DNA of 64,000 bases from Cristatella mucedo. Taxonomy: Eukaryota > Bryozoa > Phylactolaemata > Cristatellidae. Each line of letters starts with the position of its first letter. Position 1 is the stretch's first letter. This document shows positions 11,935 through 23,600 of the stretch, piece after piece. The notes under the pieces were generated by a model. It was given only the letters and a program-made list of their open reading frames with translations. It was not told the origin of the DNA and made no database searches. The DNA is taken from NCBI GenBank assembly GCA_009760855.2, contig WPIO01000008.1:5426001-5490000 (forward strand), read 5' to 3'. The position numbers and the translations under genes are program-made.

Positions 11935-12850
11935 CGTGACATCAACGATATAATTCAGGTGTTGGCCACTAAAAATGTCTTGGCATATCTTGACGATTGT
12001 ATTTTCAAAAATGATAACTGATCCGATGATCTTGCTAGCATCGATCGGATTCTGAGACGTTTTAAGTCACCGGTATTTAAAATATCAAGCAAAAAGTGCT
12101 GGCTCGCCATTTGAGAAAGCCACATTCCCGAGGCTCATTGTTTCTGCAGGCAGCATCCGGCCACGCCACGAAAAACTGTCGATCATTGAAGGTTGGTGGA
12201 CTCCGCAAGATTCCACGGAGCTCGTCCGATTCCTGGGAATGGTAGGTTTTTGCAGCAAGTTCATTCACGGCCACGCAGAGATGTCAGCTGTGCCACGCGA
12301 CCAGCTGGAAGAGTTTCACTGGTCAAGCGACTGCACAGTAGCGCTTACAATGCTGAAGCAGCGACTGATAAACGACGAGCATTCTTCCTTTCCGACCCAA
12401 GGCGTCAATGTATCGTGACGTATAACGCATCTGCTACTGCCGTGGGTTGCGTCCTTGAGCGGTCAGACGATCGTGTCAGACAAGCACCTGTCAGTCCACA
12501 CGTGTCCTACGATAGCAACCTTTTGCTTTTTACGCACGTGAACTCAACACTAGGAAAGCCATGTACTCAGCTACACAGTTAGCGTACTTGGCTGCGGTGG
12601 AGGCTGTCCAAACCTACCGATAATACTCCCTCGGCATATAGTTCATTCGGTCATCAGACGATGCGGCAGTATAGCAGCTGCTGGTTGAGAAGAATGCCGA
12701 AGAAACCACTGGCCGTCCATAGCTTTGGGCCTATGAGCTAGACAATTACTAATTCAGCGTATGTCACAAACCACATTCAATTAATGCTGAGGCTGATGCC
12801 GTGAGCTGATCAAAACACCACGTAAAGAAGGTGTACAATCCAATTACAGT
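11935..12850 (+). mobile_element. Ty3/Gypsy-type LTR retrotransposon fossil (part of pol)
   Basis: The reverse-transcriptase palm with a YLDD box near 11975, the thumb and connection, and an RNase H domain to about 12810 can be recognised in the order usual for Gypsy pol. No LTRs, gag, integrase or protease are seen, so it is a fragment. It is old and broken, with at least half a dozen breaks. It lies directly 5' of a LINE A copy. Confidence 0.7.
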
Positions 12851-12939
12851 TGGAAAAGAGTTTTTGAAAAATGCAGATCTCATTCACTAAACTAATGTGT
12901 GCTCTCCTAAACCTCATCTAAAATCACCTGTGAATCACG

Positions 12940-15885
12940 AAATCTCAAGACCTTTGTCATCGATGCTGTCCGTGCGAGAATATTTGCTTTGCCTCTGCTG
13001 CTCAATCCCCCCTTCCGACCTGTCATCATCGGTAGATTGTTGCAACACGACACTTGCTGACATGCTCGAAGACTTTGCACCCCTAACTAAACGGAATGTT
13101 CGCCCTCGCCTAGACAACGTATAGTTTACCTCAGACACTAAACTATCTAAGTCTACTAAGAGCAAGCTTGAAAAAGCATTCAAAAGATCAGGACTGACTG
13201 ATCATCGACAGACGCACGAGGACTGCTGCAGATCATACCAATCGATCACAGCAAAGGCCAAGTCTAGCTTCTATAAAAGCATTGGTGAATCGGAAATGCA
13301 CTATCCAAAGATACTGATGTCGACGATCAATAATTTCCTTAACCGCTTCCAGGTTTGCTCCTTTCCTAGTGATTCCTGTGGTGATCTAGCTGATTGCTTC
13401 TCTAGCCTCTTTTGCAACACGGTAGAAAAGATCAGAGAGTCCACCCATAAGATGGCAGTGGCCTTCAATCTTGTCCTTCAATTCCGTGAAGCACCTGAAT
13501 GTCTACGTTCATGGCAGTCACTGATGACTCTGTCCTGAAGTTCACATCCTAATCAAAGAATGCAACTTGTCCTCTGGACCCTGCTCTCACTGCCCTGCTT
13601 CTACGATGCATTGACCTAGTGATACCACGCATATCTAACATCATAAATGTATCTTTAGCCTCAGTTCGTGTCTCAGCACCTTTAAAAAAGGCTGTAGTCA
13701 GGCCAATACTCACGAAAGTAACACTTAGACCATGATAACTTGAGCAAATACCTCCTAGTCTTCCCTCTATCGTTCGCATCAAAGACACCGGAACGAGTCG
13801 TCGCAGACAAACTGAACTGCTATATTGACACCTTAAACCTGGCTAGTAAGTTCCTGTCTAATTTTAGAGCTAATCACTCAGCAGAGTCAGCATTGCTTCG
13901 GGTGTATAACGACCTACTTAGGAATGCCGACAAGGGTCAAGTATCTCTGCTAGTTTTGCTCAATCTTTTGGCTGCTTTTAATACTATCGATCACATAGTC
14001 CTTCTTGACCGCCTCGCATTTCTCCTGGTCGTCAGTGGTACTGCATTGCAGTTCAGGTCCTATCTCAGTGAGGAACTTCAGAGCATCAATGTGAATGAGC
14101 AAAGACTATGCGAATAACCTCTGAAAGATACCTCAGCGATTCGTGGTCGGTGCCGCTATTTTAACAGTTTATAGTCTTGCGCTTACCAATGTGATTTCCA
14201 GGCACAATCTAGGCTTCCACTTTTATGCAAATGACACTCAGCCAAAAATATTAATAATATTAATACCCTCGATAAAACGGGCTCAGAGAACTCAATCTCT
14301 TCCGAGGCGCTTCATATGTGCTGCAAATGAAGTGTGATTGAATGGTTAGTGGCAGCATGCTCAATAAACAACATGAATGACATGGTTAGGAGTGACTTGC
14401 ACAGGGTCAGCATGCAAGTGTGGTTACTGGCAGTATGCATAGTGTCAGCGCACATAAGCAAATGAAGGTCGAATGAGGGGGACCCACTTAATTCTGCGAT
14501 GAATATGTGCGTTTTTTAAGTGTGGTCAGATCAGGGGACGTCTTAACGCAAGTCGGGAGTGAGTTCTAGGCTTTGCGAGCCTGCGAACTAAATGCACGGT
14601 CTTCAAAGGATTTGAGGTTCGTGCGAGGTGTAGGTAAACAGTGACATTCCGAAAAACGATGGTACGATGCTTAGCCTGGCGGAGCAGTCAATCTGATAGG
14701 TAGGCTAGAGCGAAACAATGAAGGAACCTATAAGTGAGCGACAAAACCTTGAAGTCCATGCCTTACTTTACTGGTAGCCAGTGCGGGTCAGGGAGAAGTG
14801 GTGTTATGTGGCAACTGCAACACTCACGACAAACAAGCCTAACTGCAGAGTTTGTTGCATCTTTGCTTTTATCCATCCAAGCCTAATATCACGTCAAATT
14901 CTTGCAACTCCCTTGCTGCTTGTATTGATGGCATCCACACAGGCATGAAAGCAATCTTTTTTAAATTGAATGATAGTAAAACTAACTTACTAGTTATGGG
15001 AAAACCAGGTGTGATTCAGAAATTGGAAATGTTAACATTCACAATCGGCTCTGCCAGCATTTCTCCCGTTGAATCAATATGAAATATAGGTGTCATTTTC
15101 CAAAGTGACCTTTCATTAGACGACCACATCAGCTCCGTAGTAAAGTTTGCCTACTTTCAGCTACAGTACATTGCTAAAAATTAGACTTGTTTAGACTGGA
15201 AAACCACATCTAAATTGGTCCATACATTTCTGATATCTCGTCTTGACTTCTGTAACTCACTGCTTGCTGGTCTACGGGCCTGTGCACCCAGGCACTTACA
15301 GCTGGTGCAAAACTGTGCATCTAGTCTTGTCTGTCATGCGAGTCGCAGCTTCCACATCTCACTACTTCTCACCGACCTGCACTAGCTCTCAGTCAAGCAA
15401 CGTATTGACTTCAAGGTCACTTTCAGGTCATTTCCTTCTTTGGCACCAGTCTACCTATTATCTACTCCCCCGCAAGGCTAAGCTTTGTACCACTCACTTT
15501 TTGGAATTTAACTGTTTACCTATACCTCAAAACCTTTGGAGATCGTTCCTTTAGTTCGTATGCCCCTAAAGCCAGGAACTCACTCCCATCTTACGTCACG
15601 ACATCTCTCCGTCACAACATCTCCGTCACGACATCTCCGCCAGGAGATGTCGTGACCACATTTAAAAAGAAACAAAAAAACGCATTGATTTGTGACAGCA
15701 TTTAGTGGGTCCCTGTGACTCCTCCTTAATGGGCTTATGTGTGCTGACACTGTGCATGCTGTCACTAACCATATACCACCAAAAATTTGGTATTATATAT
15801 GGCATCTGTAAAGTGCTTAGAGAGAGATTTAGTTTTCTGATGGCGCTATTCAAATATATTATTATTATTATTATATGAAGATAGA
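12940..15885 (+). mobile_element. LINE A copy, longest plus-strand copy, split by a second LINE A
   Basis: From 12940: PSDLSSSVDCCNTTLADMLE, AKSSFYKSIGESE and NTVEKIRES (inter-domain), then RT pieces [35 protein letters not shown] and FHFYANDTQ at 14200-14240. The frame stops there and resumes at ~14845 with CFYPSKPNITSNSCNSLAAC. It then runs through the C-terminal part to a TTATTATTATTATT tail near 15870. Several stops and frameshifts. Confidence 0.8.
14250..14842 (-). mobile_element. LINE A 3' fragment nested in another LINE A
   Basis: AATATTAATAATATTAATACC tail at the left, the reverse 3' UTR (CAGAGAACTCAATCTCTTCC) and inverted C-terminal coding up to 14842. It interrupts the host LINE exactly after its YANDTQ catalytic box. 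Confidence 0.8.
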
Positions 15886-16118
15886 GAGCAAGGACACCTC
15901 ATTTTCTGAAAAATGAAATTTTTGACGACAGCTCCTCCTGGTCCACGACTTGCTGCAATAACGGAATCTGGACATGAGCTTCCCTTTGTTCACGAATTGC
16001 TGAAATACAGAATTGAGGATACGAGCTTTCCTTTCATAGATGATTTGCAGAAACAAGCGTGTGTAGACATAAGCTTCTCTAACCCCCACCATCGATAAGA
16101 ACAATTAAAGCAATAGCC

Positions 16119-17115
16119 ATCGTCGCCTGCAATACGATTCCTACACACCTGCCTAAGCAATACGATTCCTACACACCTGCCTAAGCAATACGATTCCTAC
16201 GCACCTGCCTAAGCAATACGATTCCTACGCACCTGCCTAAGCAATACGATTCCTACGCACCTGCCTAAGCAATACGATTCCTACACACCTGCCTTAGCAA
16301 TACGATTCCTACGCACCTGCCTAAGCAATACGATTCCTACGCACCTGCCTAAGCAATACGATTCCTACGCACCTGCCTAAGCAATACGATTCCTACACAC
16401 CTGCCTAAGCAATACGATTCCTACGCACCTGCCTAAGCAATACGATTCCTACGCACCTGCCTAAGCAATACGATTCCTACGCACCTGCCTAAGCAATACG
16501 ATTCCTACGCACCTGCCTAAGCAATACGATTCCTACGCACCTGCCTAAGCAATACGATTCCTACGCACCTGCCTAAGCAATACGATTCCTACACACCTGC
16601 CTAAGCAATACGATTCCTACGCACCTGCCTAAGCAATACGATTCCTACGCACCTGCCTAAGCAATACGATTCCTACGCACCTGCCTAAGCAATACGATTC
16701 CTACGCACCTGCCTAAGCAATACGATTCCTACACACCTGCCTAAGCAATACGATTCCTACACACCTGCCTAAGCAATACGATTCCTACGCACCTGCCTAA
16801 GCATTCCTACGACCTTCCTACGCACCTGCCTAAGCAATACGATTCCTACACACCTGCCTAAGCAATACGATTCCTACGCACCTGCCTAAGCAATACGATT
16901 CCTACGCACCTGCCTAAGCAATACGATTCCTACACACCTGCCTAAGCAATACGATTCCTACGCACCTGCCTAAGCAATACGATTCCTACGCACCTGCCTA
17001 AGCAATACGATTCCTACGCACCTGCCTAAGCAATACGATTCCTATGCACCTGCCTAAGCAATACGATTCCTACGAACCTGCCTAAGCAATACGATTCCTA
17101 CGCACCTGCCTAAGC
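16119..17115 (+). repeat. 28-bp minisatellite, about 35 copies
   Basis: Unit CAATACGATTCCTACGCACC followed by TGCCTAAG (28 bases). Nearly all copies are identical except one position (tacGcac or tacAcac, a CpG/CpA change); the A form appears at units 1, 2, 6, 10, 17, 22, 23, 26 and 29. One unit (near 16,800) is rearranged, and units 33-34 carry private changes. It ends at CCCGGG about 390 bases downstream of the gene A stop. Confidence 0.97.
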
Positions 17116-17491
17116 CCGGGTGAATTATTTTCCTAATATCTGCAGCTTACGTTCCAGCTGCGACAAGTCACCATGAAGACAGATGCAGAACGCCTGAACA
17201 GGAAGATTACATGTAGCTGAGAAGACTAATCTTACTCCAACGTGAGCCTACTTTATGTAAAGACTTCACACTCGGAAATTATTCAGTTTCAACCTTGCAG
17301 CTAAACTAAGTCTGCTTTCGAGGTGCAAGAATGCTTTATCCAATAGATGGCGAGCGTTTAGGCTACTCTAACACGACTTCATATCTGAGGCCCCACTAGG
17401 CTATTTGATCAAAAATCTTGCACTGCAACAGGAAATAGAGATTCTGCAAATCACAAGAAAGCACGAGAGTACAGCTCGCTGTGAGCGATAT

Positions 17492-17497
17492 TTTATT
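17492..17497 (-). terminator. Polyadenylation signal AATAAA of gene A
   Basis: AATAAAATAT lies six bases past the stop codon; gene B has the same ten bases in the same position after its stop. The 3' UTR would be very short. Confidence 0.6.
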
Positions 17498-17503
17498 GTT
17501 CCT

Positions 17504-17659
17504 TTAGTTGGACCCTTCCTTTATGGTTTCGTGGCCGTCCCAGCACGGGGGCGACTTTCCGTCACACTGAATGACCGTATAAGTCCGTACGTTTGGCCTT
17601 AAGGCTTTCGCTGATTTAATCTCAAGCCAATGAGCGTGTCCACCAGTCTCCGAAGTGAA
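17504..17659 (-). CDS. Gene A exon 14, terminal exon with GHxH and CWDGH motif
   Basis: 156 bases including the stop, acceptor TCGTTGCAG|TTC, phase 0. It encodes [14 protein letters not shown] and [20 protein letters not shown], ending KEGSN. Gene B has FTSQANGHTHVLQI and YTIVQCDGKLPPCWDGHDAV, ending KEGAN. The conserved His and Cys residues suggest a metal-binding or disulphide-bonded C-terminal module (inference). Confidence 0.92.
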   Translation of the reverse strand, partial: FTSETGGHAHWLEIKSAKALRPNVRTYTVIQCDGKSPPCWDGHETIKEGSN

Positions 17660-20600
17660 CTGCAACGAAAAGCCGACTGTCAGTCGGTTCGCCCGCTATA
17701 ATGCAGGGGACTGCGACTTCGCCCCAGTCTCGAACCGTGGGCGGTTGCGTTAAAGTAATGTAATGTATCTCCGTCTGTAACTCCATAAAGCTATAAAGAC
17801 TTTGTGTGTGTTACACAGAAGAGTATTGTATAGCGCACTGACAGCCTAAGCAGCTTTCGGTACGCATTCAGTAGCCAACAGACTTCGTCTCACGCAAAAA
17901 AGAGAAAGTGGGAAGTATAGCAGAGTCGGGAGAGCAGTTGAGGTAGTGTGTAGCATGGGAGTAGCAGCTCAGGACCACTGAAAAGGATGAGCCATAGTCG
18001 GCAGCAGGAGAGTAGTTGTCGTTGCGTAAGAATTGTGGAAGCGAGTTCCACAGTCTAGGACCAGCAGAGCAAAAGCTTCTGTCGCCAACGGTCTTTAAGA
18101 GGAGGAATGGAACAGCTAATTTATTGTCCACACAGGACCTGAGGGCTCAAAGAGGCTGAAACTGCGCTCGCCTAGACTCCGCCAGTCAGAGGCCAAGTTT
18201 CTTTGAGGCGTGAATGATGCCACTCGAGCGGCAGCACCTGGCGTTTGATCCTAGGAAGTGACGTGCAGGCGGTGGATGCGACCACCAGAAGTGGCTGAAA
18301 CGGCGATGGCCAGCAGCGGCGGCAAGGCGGGTCACCAACCTTCTGTATGACACCTCCCGCATCGAGCACTTTGACGTCATCCAAATCTAGTTCGACGACA
18401 TGCTCGTGCGGCGACGGCACGCTAGCCATTGACGTGACTAGCATGACGCCCGTCGTGGCGTTCGCATTCGGAGTGACTCCCTGGGCCATGGTCGGCGGGT
18501 TACGGTAAAGATGTGCATACCTGCAATGTTTGTGGCGCATGGTGAGAGGCATTCTAGCTGGTCATTCTAAGACGCATTACAGCAAAGCATTCAACCTGTT
18601 CAACTTTAAGGCTGCCCACGTAATAATCAGAAGAGGGTGACTAAACTAACTAACCTAACCTAACTCTAACATGACGCCGGCTCTTTTCTTGGTTATAGCA
18701 ATCGGCTCGGTCGGGTAAACGGCACTACATGGCTCTGCGACCATGTGTTCACGAGCCAACCCAAGGTTATGATGTTGGAGCTATTCTCCGGCTCGTTGAA
18801 TTTTCATGGCAATCTAAAGCTACATGATGGACTAATAGCACTTCTGTGTCGCGAAAAAACCGGATGGAATGGCTGCCGAACGACAGAAAGAAGCAGCACC
18901 TATCAGAGCACAGAGAGCATCCCACGTGGCACGAGAGAAAGCCTGGGGGTGTAACAAGTTGAAGCAGCGAGTTCAAGCTCGAGACAAATGCCAATTGGAG
19001 ATAGTAAGAGGCAGAGACAGACACCGAAGCAGAGGCACAGGCAGCGAAGGTGGACAGGGTTGTTATGAGTTACGTATACTCTCTGTAGATAAACGGAGAC
19101 ACTTCCAACTTGGAGCAAAATTTGTCTTGTGGGTCGTGTGGCAAGGGGATATGAGCCCGATGGCGGTAACATGAGTTACCGAATTTCCGCAACTAGAGTC
19201 GCAATTTATCGTTATTTTGCGGATATCAGCTCTAAAAAATATAGCATTTGAAGTTAAAAACGCCGTAGACCTGATTCGGGAGCAGCAATTTCAGAATCCT
19301 GTCGAAGCAAACTGAAAAACTATGTAGGCAAGAGCTTAATGAAAAGATGCACCCTATGGTTGGCTATAATGACGATATAAAAGATATTAGCAATGATGTT
19401 CTTAACAAGGCAATGGAACTGGTGTGCAAGTTCTTGGAAACATTTGCCGGGAACTTCATTGCCACCTGGTGGTGAAAATATTATACAGAAGGTCCAAAAT
19501 CTCGGTGCTAGTGTTCGCCTGGGTAGTATAGGCGACAGTGAGGACGAAGATCCTGACAATATTAGCGTGCCGTTGGCGGCGGCATCTGATATGGCGAAGA
19601 CTCATAGCAGAGCAAAAAGAGCATCAGCGCAGAAGGCTGCTACGGGCGGGCAGTACGCTCCGTGGGACGCCCGAAGAAGGCACCAGCGATTATCCTTAAT
19701 CAGAAATTAATCTTGAGCTATTTCTCAAACAAATAGGCTCAATTTTCGTGATCGAGCCCTGGATCCTTGCCCTGGATCTAGTCAGCCGCTGCCGCTATGC
19801 ACTTGTTCAATGAAAATCGTTTTCGAATCGCCGTCTTTCTGCTGACGAAGAAAATTCAACGAGCCCGACATTTTTAGCATATTTGCATATAATTTGTACC
19901 AATATTCAGGTAGTTATCCCAGTCCACGGCGCGCACCGGGTTACCATGGTAACCCGGGTACCACCATCGGGCTCACATATATATGTGATAGAATATAAAA
20001 TAAAATAATACGTAATAATACAATACTTATAAAATAAATAAATAACAGCTGATTTAGCAGATTTTTTGTGCATGGAGGCAGATGAGCCTTTAAGACTATC
20101 ACCACTGCTTGCAGTGGAAATATAGGATTTCCCGCAGCAGGATTCGAACACGACTTCGGGATCGAGGTCGTGAAAAGCAAACGCCTTGCTAGTGTGCGAT
20201 CACGGCTCACGATATCTATTTTGTATATGGTACATATATTTATATATTTGGCATATATACTACTATTTACCATATATTTGGTATATATATATATATATAT
20301 TTATTTACTTATTTATATACCTGCATACCAGTATACACCGAATGTGTTATGTAGATGGATTTATATAGCCAGAGCTATGTCCAGGTGATTTGGTAGAAAA
20401 AAGAAAACTCAGTCTCATAAGCAAAGAAAAAAGAAACAGCGAGTCTTTTTTCTTTGTCTTTTTTTCTTTGTCTTTTTTTCTTTGTCTTTTTTTCTTTTTT
20501 GTTTTATTTTGTCTTTTTTTGAGAGCGAATAATTGACTGTGTAAAAGGCGAGATAGAGAGAGACGGAAGAGGAGAAGAAAGTGACAGACAAGGTGATTGC

Positions 20601-23600
20601 AGCTGCCAAGGTGAAGGTCACGAAAGTCACTGACTTTCTTCGTCGGGCTAAAGCATCCGGAAGAAGAATTGTCGATGACTGTCTGACGTCACAGCATTCA
20701 ATATGGTTCGTTGCAGGTACTGCGTACCGCCGGTGCTGCCTCTTCTCACGTCGACCTACTTTCGCCTCTGGCTGCCCGCTATCGGCAATTAAAGAGACCA
20801 ACTTCGTCTCGCCTCACGTTAAAGAAAAAAACTCGCCTTCCGCGTTTGGCTATTCGCATCCGTTTTAGAGCGCGTTTGGCTATTCGCATCCGTTTTAGAG
20901 CGGAGAAAAGGCTCAGAAGCTCTGTATGCACTGCGCTTCAGGTACACAATTCTGCTTTAGCAATAACTCAGTACACGCAATATTGCAATGTATCAAATTT
21001 TTCCTGTGAGCATCCATAGTTCCACTTAGTTATTTGTGCAGATGCTTGCAAAAATCAAACACCTAAAGTCTACCTGTGCGACGTTGCAACCGTACCCGGC
21101 CGCGAAAATATGGCGTGTAAAATAATGCCAGGAATTTTGGCTGAATCCGCTTTAGAGCCAGAGTGCCTACGCTACACGGGGCGGTTTCACCTTGACCCAC
21201 AGAGCAGCACTGGCTCATCCAGGATACAAGGTCTATTTTTGATGCCGGAGACCACTATTGATTGGCTGTATGTCACGTGTAGTTAACCACTTGAATTCTG
21301 CCACAGCCACTTCTGCTGCTGCTTACCGGAGCGTGTTTAAATAAATAAATAAATAAATACTAGCTGATTTAACAGCCTCTTTTTGTATAGCGACAGAAGA
21401 GCCTCGACGGCTATCACCACCGCTTGCAGTGGCGATAAAGAATCGCCCACCACAGGATTCGAACCCGCGACCTCGGGCCCGAGATCGTGAAAAGCAACCG
21501 CCTTACCTAGTGAGCCATTACGGCTCAACGTGTTTCCGAAGAGAAGCCAATGATAGCTTTATTTTTTGTAATGTAATGTAATGTATCTCCGTCTGTAACT
21601 CCACAAAGTCATAAAGACCATGTGGGTGTTACGCAGGAGAGTTTCGTATAGCCCACTCACAGCCTAAGCGGCTTTCGGTATGCATTCGGTAGCCAACAGA
21701 CTTCGTCTCACGCAACAAAGAGAAAGTGGGAAGCATGCACGATGGCTTGCTCAGATAACGGTGGTTGGAACTACATTATGTTGGACCTGTTTGTCGCTTA
21801 TTCCTTTGTCGGACATATACTAGGGTCGACGTTCTGTTTGTTGGGTGCGTTATTAAACATCATAATCTTCTCCATGACGACTAGCGAACGGCTTCGCAGC
21901 AGCATCTCACAAGGAACAGGTTAGTTTGGATGCTACACTGAGCGGTTTCACCTTGACCCGCAGTGCAGCGCTGGCTTACTCGGAACGCAGGGTCTATTTG
22001 TAGAGCCACATATCGCTATTGATTGGCTGAATCTTGCAAGAAATGACGCCAACAACACCCGAGACATTCAGATGTCCACCCAAACCGCACAGATAGTAAT
22101 AGCTACTTTCTGTGTCAATGAATAATCATTACCAAAGCGGCAGAAAAATGTAGCTACAGTTTGATGAAAAATTAGCCTGCAGCTAATCTACAAGAGCTAG
22201 CAACTCAGGTAATGCTACCTTGGGGAAGATGAATAATTCGAAGCTAAGACGAGGCGTGAAACCCAAGCGGTATAAAGAAGGAACAATCAGGGTTGCGGCA
22301 GGATGTGCCTCTTGTTCCGATCGCGAAGCCAGCGGCAATGCGGACTCGCTCTCCCCCAAACTCAAAGCCGGAGTCAGGCCCTAAGCGGCCGCGAGAGGCG
22401 GCGAGCGCTCCGACCGTCGGCCATCGCTGCTGCCGCTCACTTGCTCTGGTCCATGAGCATCTCCTTCAGAGCTTCCAGCTGCTGGTACGCGTGGCTGCCT
22501 TCCTCGTGAACCGGAAATATCGGGTACCGCTGCCTCAGCACGCCGACGCCCGGAATATTGGGAAAGTGCACTCGTATTCCTGAGGCCGACACGTTGTGCA
22601 TCGCTCCGCTCGGGTCGAGGACGCCCACCGAGCTGGCTGCCGTGTCGGCCGCGCTCCTTTCGACCTGCAGTGACGTGATGCCGTCGCTCGAGGGCGGCTA
22701 GCGAGCCCGTACAATGGCGTGCGGCGGCCCGAACGGCGTATCAGCTTCGGTCGGGCTGGCGTGGTGGCGCGCGGTACTAGATCTGCACGAACCTCGCCTC
22801 CGTAGAAGAACTCCTCTGGCGTCCAGTAGCTGTACGCCGTGCTGGTTCCGTTGAAAGCCTGCTCGGGCGTTTTCCTGCCATTCCTTTTACCGTTGGCAGT
22901 CACCGTGGAAAACTTGTCTGGCGAGCAGGACCGAGTAAGGGCAGGCGACGAATCAGCGTCTATTTACCCAGCAGATGGGCTTGCCTCGTCGCATTAGTAG
23001 CGCCACCGGCGATGCACTGCGCAAGAGGCGGTGTATGTATGCGTCGTTCGCTACTAGTGTAAGAGCACTCACGTGCGGGGCGGAGAGCGGAAGTGGAAGC
23101 CAGAGGCAAGCTCGCACGACAGCTCGCCAGGGCGCCAGGAGTCGCATGACCGGTTCTGGTGCCGTTTGGCCACGGTTTTGTTCTCTTCGAATCGGTTTCT
23201 TCGAAGGCTCAAGCGCCACGAGCCTGGTCGAGCATTGGTTGGAGCCAAGGCCAGAGCGAGTATGCATCGTTGGGCTACGTGTGCTAGCCTCTAGTCGGCA
23301 GAGTTCACGTGCATGCGCAGTGCGGGTAGAGAAAGTGGGCCCAACTTTACGACACCTTCGATATTGTCAGCCTACGAAAACGTATCGTAGAACTAAGCAG
23401 GGACGTGGCGACTGTGGTAAGCGTGGTAAAATTGCCACCATCAGAGTATCATAAAAAGATTAAAGTCGGAGGTAAAAACGGGCAAGTACTTATACGTGGG
23501 TGAGTTGCGTATATTGAGGGACGACTGTTTCCTCTTTTCGGCTGACGGAGAAAGATGCGACAGACCCGGCTGCATAAAAGGGCAATACAAGGTATAATAA

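Larger units (their letters stand above)
21168..22020 (+). repeat. Pair of ~90-bp direct repeats (21168-21262, 21928-22020)
   Basis: Both contain GCGGTTTCACCTTGACCC, GCAGC.CTGGCT, AGGTCTATTT or GGGTCTATTT and TATTGATTGGCTG. The copies are about 80% alike and enclose a SINE-2 and a LINE B tail. It may be a third dispersed repeat family. Confidence 0.65.

Noticed and set aside
16119-17115. Array considered as CRISPR
   Set aside because: Contiguous 28-base units without spacers in animal DNA; it is a minisatellite.
18172-18552. Long minus frame running past exon 13 taken as a single-exon gene
   Set aside because: Likeness to gene B begins at the CATTGCAG|G acceptor and stops at AAG|GTTGGT; sequence outside these points is not conserved.
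18640-18675. TAACC-like units considered as telomeric
   Set aside because: Only about three imperfect units; not an interstitial telomere.
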